This document shows, piece by piece, positions 8,916 through 17,057 of a stretch of DNA of 39,730 nucleotides. The stretch lies in NCBI GenBank assembly GCA_001603955.1, contig LVAA01000036.1, forward strand, positions 1 through 39,730, in the 5' to 3' direction. Each line of letters opens with the position of its first letter. The stretch's first letter is position 1. Origin of the DNA: Syntrophobacterales bacterium Delta_02. GTDB lineage: Bacteria; Desulfobacterota; Syntrophorhabdia; Syntrophorhabdales; Syntrophorhabdaceae. A program made the position numbers and the translations under genes. Below the pieces are notes generated by a model, which worked only from the letters and a program-made list of their open reading frames with translations, did not search any database and was not told the DNA's origin.

Positions 8916-8932
8916 CGAGGCATGCCGCCCCA
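8916..8932. promoter_or_regulatory. candidate enhancer site (CGAGGCATGCCGCCCCA)
   Basis: 11 of 14 positions match the palindrome TGGGGCA-N3-TGCCCCA derived from the promoters at 26-36 kb. It lies in the 380-bp divergent region between the HPF gene and the Fpg remnant, which otherwise shows nothing definite. Confidence 0.3.
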
Positions 8933-9125
8933 ATCGTGGCACTATGCCTCAATAAGTATCCGCGGGTCTTCCTTCCCTGCGCCGTTTCCGATGACCGCAG
9001 GGTGTTGTTTGGCTGCGATCACCTTCCGGAAGCGCCGAAAAGTCGAGAATGACCCCGTGGGAGACGGACCCCTCCCCTCTGGCATGAATATTGAAACCGT
9101 TGTTACGAAGAGAAAGGGAGACACG

Positions 9126-9341
9126 ATGCCGGAATTCCCTGACGTGGAGATATTCAAGCAACATCTTGACGCGACGTCACTTCATAGGGAGATCCGTGGC
9201 GTCAGAATACTCAGCGATCGCATTCTCACGGGGGTTTCATCAGACAGGTCCTCAAGGCTCCTGCGTAAGAATGCCACGGAGAGATCCATGCCTGGAAAAC
9301 CCCGCGGAGGTCATGCATGCTCACCAGCCAGAAACAATTGA
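9126..9341 (+). pseudogene. N-terminal fragment of formamidopyrimidine-DNA glycosylase (Fpg/Nei)
   Basis: The frame starts MPEFPDVEIFKQHLDATSLH and continues with RILSDRILTGVSSDR, the first strands of Fpg/Nei glycosylases including the catalytic Pro2 and Glu3. After about 50 residues the similarity stops and the frame runs into unrelated sequence ending at 9341, overlapping the next gene. Intact Fpg is about 270 aa with a helix-two-turn-helix and a zinc finger, both absent, so no glycosylase can be made. The fragment probably reflects a deletion that fused the fpg 5' end to the DksA-BON gene. Start codon and family are clear; loss of function is inference from length. Confidence 0.72.
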
Positions 9342-10108
9342 AGTTGCGGGAAAGACTGCTCCGGGAACGCGACCGCATCCTTGAATCCCGTGCCGAGCTC
9401 GAGGACTATCGCCGCGATCTTCTGGAACGAGAGATCGAGTTGGAGGAATCCGCCCAGAAGGCAGATATCTCAGAACCCCTGGCCTCTATCAATGATCGCG
9501 GAGAAGACAGGCTCGAGGCGGTGGACAGGGCTCTGGACAAAATGGCGACCGGCCGCTACGGCATCTGTGAACATTGTGGAAAAAGGATCGAAGAGGAACG
9601 CTTGGAGGCTATCCCCTGGGCGACGTTGTGCCGCCGGTGCAAGGAGGAGTCGGAGAAGGAGACAATGCCCCGGGCACGCCCCGAGAGACAGCCGGCGTCC
9701 GGCCTTCCTCCCGATCTTCAGGGTCTCCCCGACGAGGATATAGTCCGCTACATCTACGAAGAACTCGAACAGGACGGTCGCATCGAGCTTGGCGAGTTGA
9801 CGGTCAATGTCGAGAACAAGACCGTCCATCTCGGGGGCTTTCTCCCCGGCGATGCACAGAAACAGGCCCTCATGTCCATCCTCATTGACACGCTGGGCCT
9901 CGTGGACCTGGTGGACGAAATCTCTATCGATCCTCTCCTGCGCGAAACGGCACAAGGCGAACCGGGCGAGAGGGAAAGAATCGGTGAGGCTCAGGAGGAG
10001 TCATCCATTGAAACGGAAACGGAAGACGCGTACACCTCCCGGACCACGGGGGCAACCCTTTCCCCTCCCGATCAGCTGATCCCCGAGGAAAAGAAAACGC
10101 GGGAATAG
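9317..10108 (+). CDS. DksA/TraR zinc finger protein fused to a BON domain
   Basis: 263 aa. Residues 1-75 are a charged helical hairpin typical of DksA/TraR proteins. Residues 82-112 hold the C4 zinc finger CEHC...CRRC (Cys84, 87, 105, 108). A BON-like domain follows at about 138-206 (GLPDEDIVRYIYEELEQDGR ... VHLGGFLPGDAQK ... LVDLVDEISI), then an acidic low-complexity tail. DksA/TraR proteins bind the RNA polymerase secondary channel and alter the starvation response; BON domains are usually in periplasmic or membrane-associated proteins. A strong GGAGG lies 6 bases before the ATG. It overlaps the end of the Fpg remnant and stands apart from the N-ATPase operon on the other strand. The domain fusion is visible; the combined role is unknown. 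Confidence 0.85.
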   Translation: MLTSQKQLKLRERLLRERDRILESRAELEDYRRDLLEREIELEESAQKADISEPLASINDRGEDRLEAVDRALDKMATGRYGICEHCGKRIEEERLEAIPWATLCRRCKEESEKETMPRARPERQPASGLPPDLQGLPDEDIVRYIYEELEQDGRIELGELTVNVENKTVHLGGFLPGDAQKQALMSILIDTLGLVDLVDEISIDPLLRETAQGEPGERERIGEAQEESSIETETEDAYTSRTTGATLSPPDQLIPEEKKTRE

Positions 10109-10149
10109 CATGCATCGCCGTCAGGAGCAGGATCTCTGCCCCCGACGGT

Positions 10150-11403
10150 TCATGCCCGTCGCCATCCCTTTTTTACGCCGCGGGCATCCAGTCGATAGAC
10201 CGTCTCGAAAGAATTGAAGAGATCGAGGTACTGCTCGAGATAACGGGTCAGCAGAAACTTCCTTCTAACCGTTTCTCTCGCGGCCTTTCCCAGGCGCTCC
10301 CGCAGTTTCCTGTCCCTGAGCACCTGAACGATCCTTCTTGCCGCGTCTTCGATATCCGAGACAAGAAACCCGTTGGTGTTGTTATCGATCTGGTACCTGA
10401 TGCCCCCCACGTTCCCTCCGATCACCGGTGTCCCCTTCCACATGGCCTCCGCCACGGTCAATCCGAACCCTTCGCGGATGGATTTCTGCAGGACAACGGC
10501 CGCCTTCCTTTGGAGGGCGTTCACCAGCGCGGTATCCTGGTGGCTCAATATGAGGACCCTCTCCTCCCTGCACTCCAGGAGGGACTCGTACACCTCCGGG
10601 CCTTCCGGGTCATCGGTGGCCACATTGCCCAGTAGGACCAAAGTGCAATCCAACTGCCTTCTGGCTATTTTGTACGCCTCTATGACACCCTGTGGGTCCT
10701 TCCAGCGATCGAACCGCGATATCTGGACGACCAGGGGCAGGTCCGTCGGTATCCCGTAACGCTCAAGCCGCTCCTCAACCTCCCCTTCGGTCATGTCCCG
10801 GTTCAGAATGGAGAAGGGATCGATGGCAGGCATGAAGAAGACCTGCGGTGTCTTGAGCTTCTTCCTGTAGTCCTTGATGCTCAGTATCACCGCATCGTAT
10901 TTCTCAATATAGGGAACAAGATAGTCCCAGAGTTCCCTGTTGGGGTTGGAGAGGTCAACATGGCATCTCCAGAGCCAGGGACCGTTCTTCCTGTAGCCGT
11001 CCACCATGGGAAGAGGCTGGGGATCGTGGATGATCACCATGTTGTGGTCGTCCAGGTGGTTTCTGATGACATTCTCGTAGATCACTTCCTCGTAGATGTC
11101 CATCTTGCGGTCACTGAGGTTGATGTCGCCGCCCTGGAGGGCGTTGTGCATCTTCTTGGTTATGCTGAAGAAATCGGGGGCCCCCTGTATCACCCTCCAG
11201 CCCGTCTTGATCCCCACACTGTTCATGAGGAGCGTGAGCGAGGTCAGAAGCTCCGCCACTCCGCCGCCGTAATACGTGGAATTCACATTGGCGACGTGAA
11301 GGTGCTGGAGCTTCCCGGCCTTGTCGAGTATCCGGCCGATCGTCTCCGGCCCCACGAACTGTTCGTAATCTTCGATCTGAACGATCCTGTGACGGTCCGG
11401 CAT
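10150..11403 (-). CDS. treT: trehalose synthase (trehalose glycosyltransferring, GT4)
   Basis: TreT enzymes reversibly make trehalose from NDP-glucose and glucose in the cytoplasm. The 417-aa protein has the family length and landmarks: VNSTYYGGGVAELL near the N-terminus, VIQGAPDFFSITKKMHNALQ, WRCHVDLSNP, the donor-domain entry VVQISRFDRWKDP, and the GT4 EX7E-type segment SIREGFGLTVAEAMWKGTPV followed by GGNVGGIRYQI. It is the last gene of the operon, two bases after pfkB, downstream of the N-ATPase genes. Trehalose is a compatible solute, which fits a cation pump and antiporter in the same transcript. GT4 trehalose synthases can be confused with trehalose phosphorylases of the same family, but the N-terminal pattern is that of TreT. 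Substrate direction in vivo is not shown. Confidence 0.85.
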   Translation of the reverse strand: MPDRHRIVQIEDYEQFVGPETIGRILDKAGKLQHLHVANVNSTYYGGGVAELLTSLTLLMNSVGIKTGWRVIQGAPDFFSITKKMHNALQGGDINLSDRKMDIYEEVIYENVIRNHLDDHNMVIIHDPQPLPMVDGYRKNGPWLWRCHVDLSNPNRELWDYLVPYIEKYDAVILSIKDYRKKLKTPQVFFMPAIDPFSILNRDMTEGEVEERLERYGIPTDLPLVVQISRFDRWKDPQGVIEAYKIARRQLDCTLVLLGNVATDDPEGPEVYESLLECREERVLILSHQDTALVNALQRKAAVVLQKSIREGFGLTVAEAMWKGTPVIGGNVGGIRYQIDNNTNGFLVSDIEDAARRIVQVLRDRKLRERLGKAARETVRRKFLLTRYLEQYLDLFNSFETVYRLDARGVKKGWRRA

Positions 11404-11405
11404 GC

Positions 11406-12362
11406 CTATCCTCCTTTCAATGAAGCATGTTCCTTGATGACTACCTGCCGGAACAACCGCTCGGTGTCACCCCGGCAGCACAGTCCGGTCCCCGGTGACA
11501 TGGTTGCCGCGGCACCCGCTGCCACGCCGAAAGAGACCGCTTCCCCAAGCGTCTTCCCCCTTGCAAGGCTGAGCACGATCCCGGCCACCATGCTGTCTCC
11601 GGCCCCCACGACACTGCTCACCTGGACAGACGGAGCTCTCACGTGCTCACAGCCGTTCCCGGACACCGCTAGGGCACCTTCGGCACCCAGCGAGATGACA
11701 ACCGCCTCTACCCTGCCTTTCCCGATGAGTTCCCGGGCGCTGTCTTCCAGTTCGAATTCATCACGGATCTCGTGTCCGACGAGGTCCTTCATCTCCCTCA
11801 TGTTCGGTTTCAGCAGATACGCCCCCGCCTGCGAGGCGAACCGAAGGGGTTCACCCGATGTGTCGACGATCAGCCTCGCTCCCAACTGCGACGCGATATC
11901 CGCCACCCTGGCGTAGAAATCATCGGGAACCCCCGGGGGAAGGCTCCCGCTCGCCACGAGATAACCCGGTTTCGGGCGCAGGAATGACACCACTTTGAGA
12001 CATTGCCACCATTCCTCCTCCTTCAGCGTCGGTCCCGTCATGCCAAAACGAAACTGGCGCCCCGTCGACTCCTCCAGAATGGTGATGTTTTCTCGCGTTG
12101 GGCCTTCGGTGAAGATGGAACGGTGCGCTATACCCTCTTGCTCCATGAATTCGTCGAGCATCTCCCCGAACGTGCCTCCGGCGGGGTAGAGGGCCGACGA
12201 CTTCCCGCCCAGTATCCCGATCGCCCGCGACACGTTGATGCCACCGCCCCCCGGGCCGTACACCGACCGTCCGCAACGCAGTTTGCGGTCGGGGAAAACC
12301 TGGCCGACACCCGAGCTGATATCTATGGACGGGTTCATTGTCAGCGTCACTACATGTTCCAT
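11406..12362 (-). CDS. pfkB: PfkB-family 6-phosphofructokinase/1-phosphofructokinase
   Basis: Ribokinase-fold sugar kinase of about 318 aa. Visible are TLTMNPSIDIS at the N-terminus, the substrate-binding GPGGGGINVSRAIGILGG, the PfkB signature LLKPNMREM, and the catalytic anion hole VVGAGDSMVAG. Closest in pattern to E. coli PfkB and LacC/FruK, which phosphorylate fructose-6-P or other sugar phosphates. I start at ATG 12362 (MEHVVTLTMNPS), preceded by GAAAGG; an upstream in-frame start would overlap atpG. It sits 16 bp after atpG and 2 bp before treT, so it belongs to the N-ATPase transcript. A PfkB homologue (Rv2029c) is also in the mycobacterial DosR dormancy regulon. Exact substrate not decidable. 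Confidence 0.87.
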   Translation of the reverse strand: MEHVVTLTMNPSIDISSGVGQVFPDRKLRCGRSVYGPGGGGINVSRAIGILGGKSSALYPAGGTFGEMLDEFMEQEGIAHRSIFTEGPTRENITILEESTGRQFRFGMTGPTLKEEEWWQCLKVVSFLRPKPGYLVASGSLPPGVPDDFYARVADIASQLGARLIVDTSGEPLRFASQAGAYLLKPNMREMKDLVGHEIRDEFELEDSARELIGKGRVEAVVISLGAEGALAVSGNGCEHVRAPSVQVSSVVGAGDSMVAGIVLSLARGKTLGEAVSFGVAAGAAATMSPGTGLCCRGDTERLFRQVVIKEHASLKGG

Positions 12363-12378
12363 GTGGTCGAGCCTTTCT

Positions 12379-13281
12379 TCATTCCCCAATGGTCGCATTC
12401 CCTTTTCCCCCTGTGAGGGCCTCAAATCCGGCCACGATATCCAGAAGTTCTTCCGTTATGGTCATCTGCCTCATCTGATGGAAGGTTCTCCTGAGTTCGG
12501 ACAACTGATCGTCGATATTCTTCTCAGCGGCCTGCATGGATGCCAGCCGGCTGGCGTTTTCGCTCGCGAGCGACTCCGCGAAGGCCCGGAAGAGCGATAC
12601 GAACATATATTCCCTGATGACGGCGGAGAAGAGGACTTCCCGGTCCGCAGTGAACATCGGGAGAACCCGGGTGGGCCAGGACCTGCTCCTCAGGCCCGCC
12701 AGCCATTCCTCGTCCACCGGCAGGAGAAGGAACTCACGGGGACGGTAGGAAGCCGCCCCCTGGAGTACGCTGTAGAATAACAGGACCCTGTCTATTCCTT
12801 CCGCCGATTGCCAGCGTTCTATCTCCAGCAACAGGTCCCGCACGGCCGGTCCGATACCGGCGACCGAGCCTGGGACCGGCAGGTGATACTCAACGGAATA
12901 TCCAGCGTCCTCCATTCGGTCTCTCACACGCACACCGACCGCAAGGACGACCCTCTCACGCACGCCTGAGACATCCATTGCAGCCACCGCGTGCGAGACC
13001 ACCTGTTCGTTGAGAGAGCCGCACATCCCGTGGTCGGAACCAAAGACGATCGCTCCGAGCCTGTCCCCCGGAACACGCCGAGCCCTTACGGGCGTGCCCG
13101 GAACGCTCCGCAGAATGACCTGGAGAGCCATATCGACGGCCCTGCTGTAATCCCGGAGCGATTCCACCGCCCTTTCGTATTGCCGGATGCTGACCGCGGC
13201 AAGCGCCTTCATGGTCCTGACCACCGACTGAAGGTCTTCCGTGCTCCGGATCCTCCTGTTTAGAGCCGTAAGGGTAAACAT
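12379..13281 (-). CDS. atpG: N-ATPase F1 gamma subunit
   Basis: Divergent F1 gamma subunit, 300 aa. The N-terminal helix LNRRIRSTEDLQSVVRTMKA matches gamma (RRIxSvknTqkIT.aMk), the central Rossmann-like part contains FGSDHGMCGSLNE, and the C-terminal helix ends with ITEELLDIVAGFEAL. It forms the rotor shaft in the alpha/beta hexamer. Divergence from standard gamma is typical of N-ATPases. It follows atpA by 7 bp and is the last ATPase gene, then pfkB. Confidence 0.92.
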   Translation of the reverse strand: MFTLTALNRRIRSTEDLQSVVRTMKALAAVSIRQYERAVESLRDYSRAVDMALQVILRSVPGTPVRARRVPGDRLGAIVFGSDHGMCGSLNEQVVSHAVAAMDVSGVRERVVLAVGVRVRDRMEDAGYSVEYHLPVPGSVAGIGPAVRDLLLEIERWQSAEGIDRVLLFYSVLQGAASYRPREFLLLPVDEEWLAGLRSRSWPTRVLPMFTADREVLFSAVIREYMFVSLFRAFAESLASENASRLASMQAAEKNIDDQLSELRRTFHQMRQMTITEELLDIVAGFEALTGGKGNATIGE

Positions 13282-13288
13282 GCGTTAT

Positions 13289-14845
13289 TCATCCTCCCCA
13301 TTCCTGCCTCGCTTCCCGGATCCCCGGTATCGCGCGAGCTTCACCGAGGATCGCCTCGCGGTCCTCTCGCGTAAGCTTGCCTCCCCGCTCTATCCTTTCA
13401 CAAAGGCCCGGCAGTTGTCCTGTGACCGCCTGGCAGATCTTCCTTTCGACACCGGCGACCTCCTCAAGAGGTAGATCGTCAAGCAGTCCCTCGTTCACCG
13501 CCAACAGGACGGCTATGTGCTCCGAGACCTTCATCGGGGAATACTGGGGCTGTTTGAGGACTTCCCTGACCCGGCGGCCACGCTCCAGGGTCTTTTTCGT
13601 TTCCTCATCGAGGCGGGTGCCGAACCGGGCAAACGCTTCCAGCTCCACGAACTGGGAATAGGCAAGGCGCAGATCGCCCGCCACGGCCCGGTACGCGTGG
13701 AATTGCGTTTTTCCACCCACCCTTGACACCGATCTCCCCACATCCACTGCCGGCAGGACACCCTTTTGAAATAGATCGGGAGAGAGGTAGATCTGACCGT
13801 CGGTGATGGAGATCAGGTTGGTGGGGATATAGGCCGAGATGTTCTGGGCCTCCGTTTCGACAACGGGCAGGGCGGTGACCGAGCCGCCCCTCAGTTCCTC
13901 CTTCAGATGCGTGGACCGTTCAAGAAGCCGCGAGTGAACATAGAAGATGTCGCCCGGAAAGGCTTCTCTGCCCGGAGGTCTGCGAAGCAGCAGGGAGAGT
14001 TCCCGGTAAGCCCGGGCATGACGCGTGAGATCGTCGAACACCACCAGCACGTCCCTTCCCCTGGCCATGAAGAATTCCGCGATCGTCATTGCCGCATAGG
14101 GCGCGGTGAACTGCAGGCCGGGCGGGTGCTCCTCCGTGGCCACAACAACGATGGAATGATCCATGGCCCCGTACTGACGAAGGTCGGCCACGACCTTGGC
14201 CACGGCAGAACCCCGCTTGCCGATGGCGCAATAGATGCAAATGACGTCCTTGCCCCTCTGATTGATCATGGTGTCCACCGCGATCGCCGTCTTCCCCGTC
14301 TGGCGATCTCCCAGTATGAGCTCGCGCTGCCCCCTTCCTATGGGTATCAGGGCATCGATCACCTTGAGGCCCGTCTCGAGGGGAACGGTCACCGGCAGCC
14401 TGTCCAGGATGGCCGGGGCGGCCTTTTCTATGGGATGGCGCCGCGTGGAGCGAAGGGGACCTTCACTGTCAAGGACGCGCCCCTGCGGGTCGATCACCCT
14501 GCCGATAAGAACCTCGCCCACGGGAACATCCAGTACCCTGCCCGTCCTGCGGACGAGGGAGCCGGCACCGAGGCTCCCGCCCTGATCCAGGAGCACGACC
14601 CCGATCTCCTCAAGGTCCGTGTTAAAGGCGATACCCGGGATGTTGCCGGAAAAGAGCAGCAGCTCTCCAGATCTCACCGTGGGAAGCCCCTTGACACGGG
14701 CAATTCCCCTCGAGACAAAGGTAAGAACACCGATCTCCTCCACCCTGAAGCGAGGGCGCAATTCGCCAATCGCCCGATCGAATGCGGAAAAGGTTGCTTC
14801 CAGGACGGGTAAGACCGTTTCCTTCCGTCGAACACTCTCCTTCAT
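13289..14845 (-). CDS. atpA: N-ATPase F1 alpha subunit
   Basis: 518 aa, full length. Walker A GDRQTGKT, the alpha signature [14 protein letters not shown], and [20 protein letters not shown] identify the non-catalytic alpha subunit. The start overlaps the atpF stop by 4 nt (ATGA), indicating coupling. The N-terminal region ([20 protein letters not shown]) is of the N-ATPase type. Confidence 0.97.
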   Translation of the reverse strand: MKESVRRKETVLPVLEATFSAFDRAIGELRPRFRVEEIGVLTFVSRGIARVKGLPTVRSGELLLFSGNIPGIAFNTDLEEIGVVLLDQGGSLGAGSLVRRTGRVLDVPVGEVLIGRVIDPQGRVLDSEGPLRSTRRHPIEKAAPAILDRLPVTVPLETGLKVIDALIPIGRGQRELILGDRQTGKTAIAVDTMINQRGKDVICIYCAIGKRGSAVAKVVADLRQYGAMDHSIVVVATEEHPPGLQFTAPYAAMTIAEFFMARGRDVLVVFDDLTRHARAYRELSLLLRRPPGREAFPGDIFYVHSRLLERSTHLKEELRGGSVTALPVVETEAQNISAYIPTNLISITDGQIYLSPDLFQKGVLPAVDVGRSVSRVGGKTQFHAYRAVAGDLRLAYSQFVELEAFARFGTRLDEETKKTLERGRRVREVLKQPQYSPMKVSEHIAVLLAVNEGLLDDLPLEEVAGVERKICQAVTGQLPGLCERIERGGKLTREDREAILGEARAIPGIREARQEWGG

Positions 14846-15645
14846 GTCTTTTGCGGTCCCTCCCCTTCGTCCCTGCGGCCCTCGCGCGCCTCTTCCTCGA
14901 AGACGTCCCTGACACCAGCCTCCAGCGACCCGAGGTAATCATCGACGGTCCAGGCAAGCTTGTGGTCCCTGCTTCTCAATTCGATCCCAAGGACCATATC
15001 CGGTGAGGTGCGGAATTCCAGATCGATGTTCTCTTCAAGCGTGTTCCTCAGAGCTTCCCTGATCTTCCGCCGGTCATCCTGCCCGATATCAAAGGCGCTT
15101 ACGATGGTAAGGCGGCCGTTCATCTCTTCCGCCCTCGACGGAAGCGCGTCCCGCCCCTCCTTATCGAGCTCCCTGATACGCATGACAAAGGTATTCACGA
15201 CCTGGGTCTCGAGATCGGCGCTGGCGAGGTCGTTCATGATCCGCCGGGCTATGACGCAGACCTCCCGGGCCACGTGCCGCCGCAATTCGTCGAGGAATAC
15301 ATCCCGTTCCTGCATAAGGGCCTCGCGCCATCCCTTTTCAAGGCCGGCTACCTCTTCGCGTACCTTCTGGACCAGCTCTTTCCTCTTCCTGTCAGCCTCT
15401 TCTTCAACCCGGGCCAGCAGCTCCCGGCGTTTCTCGTCGATCTCCCGGCTCTTCTCCCGATAGGAGCGGGCTTCCTCCTCTGCCTGCCTTTCCCTTTCCT
15501 GCGCATCCGTGAGGCGGGAGGCGATCCTTTCCTCCCGTTTGTCCATCGCCCTTATGACCCTGCCGTAAAGAAGGTATTTGAGCAAGGCCACAAGGACCAG
15601 GAAATTTATGATCTGGGCAACGACCGTGAACCAATCGATGAGCAC
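14842..15645 (-). CDS. atpF: N-ATPase F0 b subunit with delta-like C-terminal part
   Basis: 267 aa, against about 160 for an ordinary b subunit. One N-terminal membrane helix ([20 protein letters not shown]), then a long charged coiled coil (~35-165). The C-terminal ~90 residues ([20 protein letters not shown] ... [20 protein letters not shown]) resemble the C-terminal domain of the F1 delta/OSCP subunit, which has the pattern V.SA..l...q...i...l and g..i.....d.siq..l..l. No atpH (delta) gene is in the operon, as is usual for N-ATPases, so this subunit probably supplies both stator stalk and F1 attachment. The delta-like reading is my pattern match. Confidence 0.93.
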   Translation of the reverse strand: MLIDWFTVVAQIINFLVLVALLKYLLYGRVIRAMDKREERIASRLTDAQERERQAEEEARSYREKSREIDEKRRELLARVEEEADRKRKELVQKVREEVAGLEKGWREALMQERDVFLDELRRHVAREVCVIARRIMNDLASADLETQVVNTFVMRIRELDKEGRDALPSRAEEMNGRLTIVSAFDIGQDDRRKIREALRNTLEENIDLEFRTSPDMVLGIELRSRDHKLAWTVDDYLGSLEAGVRDVFEEEAREGRRDEGEGPQKT

Positions 15646-15654
15646 GGAACCCTC

Positions 15655-15924
15655 CTACTTTGCGATCACATGGTCCCAGAAGGGATTGGCGAAGATGAGG
15701 ATCATGGAGATAACAAAGCAATAGATAGCCGTCGATTCGATCATGGCAAGACCCACGAAAAGGCTGCGCGTGATCGTCCCGGATTCATCGGGTTGCTGGG
15801 CAATGGCGGTCAGGGCCTGGGCTATCGCCCTTCCTTCGCCGAGAGCCGGACCTATCGATCCGATGGCAATCGTGATCCCCGATGTAACGACTGAAGCCAT
15901 ACCGATCAGAGTGACACTGTCCAT
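15655..15924 (-). CDS. atpE: N-ATPase F0 c subunit (c-ring)
   Basis: 89 aa, two membrane helices. The ATG at 15924 is preceded by AAGGAG. Helix 1 contains GPALGEGRAIAQAL, with Glu30 at the place of Gln32 in Ilyobacter c. Helix 2 has GLAMIESTAIYCF, giving Glu63, Ser64, Thr65 and Tyr68, the residues equivalent to the Na+-binding E-S-T-Y set. This is the N-ATPase signature with two carboxylates per hairpin. N-ATPases were predicted to move Na+, but a related Burkholderia c-ring was reported to be proton-specific, so the ion cannot be decided from sequence. Confidence 0.95.
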   Translation of the reverse strand: MDSVTLIGMASVVTSGITIAIGSIGPALGEGRAIAQALTAIAQQPDESGTITRSLFVGLAMIESTAIYCFVISMILIFANPFWDHVIAK

Positions 15925-16015
15925 GGTCTTCTCCTTTCTGATCCCCCGCGGCCTCCGTCCCCTGATACAGGAGGGAAGATCAAAACCCGCCGAAGAGGGG
16001 CCCTGAGGGTTATTT

Positions 16016-16747
16016 TCACCGGTGCGCTCCGTTGTTCGCACCGTTTCCTTCGTTCTCTTTCTCCTCCTTCTCGCTCCGGGCCCGCGTTGCGGAAGCAATG
16101 TACACCATCGCCAGGATCGAGAAGATGTAGGCCTGGATCATGCCCGTCAGGAGGCCCAGGGCCTGGATGACGATGGGAAAAATGAAAGGTGTAACGGCCA
16201 GCAGGATGGCGACGATCTTCGTTCCGCTCATGATATTTCCGAAGAGCCTGACAGCCAGGGCCAGCGTCCTGGACAGTTCACCGATCACGTGGAAAGGAAG
16301 CATGAACACTGTCGGTCTGACATAGTGCCTGAAGTACCCGGTCACTCCCTGGTCCATGATCCCGTACAAAGGCACGGCAACAAAGACGCATATGGCCAGG
16401 GCCGCCGTGGTCGAGAGCGATCCGGTCGGAGGAACGTATCCCGGCACCACCGCCAGGAAATTAGAGACGGCGATGAAAAGGAATAACGTCCCGATAAAAG
16501 ACAAATAGGGCCCCGGCTCGCTTCTTGTGACATCACGTATGTGATCTCTCATTGCGCTCACCAGTATCTCCAGAAGGTTCTGCCACCTGGAGACGGCCGT
16601 TCCAGTCGAAAGATCCCGCGTCACGAGCCAGCAGGCAAGCACGAGCAATGCCATGATCGCCCACGTGAAGACCATGGTCAGGTTTACGTGGACAAGCCCC
16701 CATTTCCAGAGGATAACGGCATCGGGACTGATTTCTTTCAGACTCAT
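16016..16747 (-). CDS. atpB: N-ATPase F0 a subunit
   Basis: About 243 aa membrane protein with five to six helices. FHVIGELSRTLALAVRLFGN carries the essential helix-4 Arg (in AVRLFGN), and the last helix IQAYIFSILAMVYIASA is typical of subunit a. I start at MSLKEISPDAV (16747), 16 bp after atpR; the upstream in-frame extension overlaps atpR and looks non-coding. The C-terminus is a charged tail (SEKEEKENEGN). Confidence 0.93.
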   Translation of the reverse strand: MSLKEISPDAVILWKWGLVHVNLTMVFTWAIMALLVLACWLVTRDLSTGTAVSRWQNLLEILVSAMRDHIRDVTRSEPGPYLSFIGTLFLFIAVSNFLAVVPGYVPPTGSLSTTAALAICVFVAVPLYGIMDQGVTGYFRHYVRPTVFMLPFHVIGELSRTLALAVRLFGNIMSGTKIVAILLAVTPFIFPIVIQALGLLTGMIQAYIFSILAMVYIASATRARSEKEEKENEGNGANNGAHR

Positions 16748-16763
16748 AGGGTCCAAGAGAACC

Positions 16764-17051
16764 TCACTTTGTCCTGGGTGCCCCTCGCGCTCCCTGAATG
16801 CGCCTGCCAAGGATCACCTTGATGAGCATAAAACCGGCAAGGGCAGCGATAAGCCTTTCCCAGCGACCTCCCATGATAAGATAGAAACCGAACAGGGTCA
16901 CCGCCATCATGATCAGGAAACGGCCGAAGACCAGCACAACGGGTCTTTTGACCCGGCCAAGACGGGACAACACGATCCACAGCGATCCGAAATGGAAGAA
17001 TCCCAGGACCGCTCCCAGTATCACGCAGACGAAGTAAACAACTACATCCAT
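16764..17051 (-). CDS. atpR: N-ATPase accessory membrane subunit AtpR
   Basis: 95 aa with three predicted membrane helices: VVYFVCVILGAVLGFFHFGS, VLVFGRFLIMMAVTLFGFYL and LIAALAGFMLIKVILGRRI. Several Arg residues lie within or at the helix ends (GRF, GGRWER). Length, position before atpB and these arginines match AtpR, a subunit found only in N-ATPases and thought to assist c-ring assembly. It starts 6 bp after the antiporter gene ends. Confidence 0.85.
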   Translation of the reverse strand: MDVVVYFVCVILGAVLGFFHFGSLWIVLSRLGRVKRPVVLVFGRFLIMMAVTLFGFYLIMGGRWERLIAALAGFMLIKVILGRRIQGARGAPRTK

Positions 17052-17057
17052 GGCGAC

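Noticed and set aside
9080-9095. TGGCAT-N5-TTGAA upstream of the Fpg remnant as a sigma-54 promoter
   Set aside because: The essential GC of the -12 element is GA, and no palindrome lies about 110 bp upstream.
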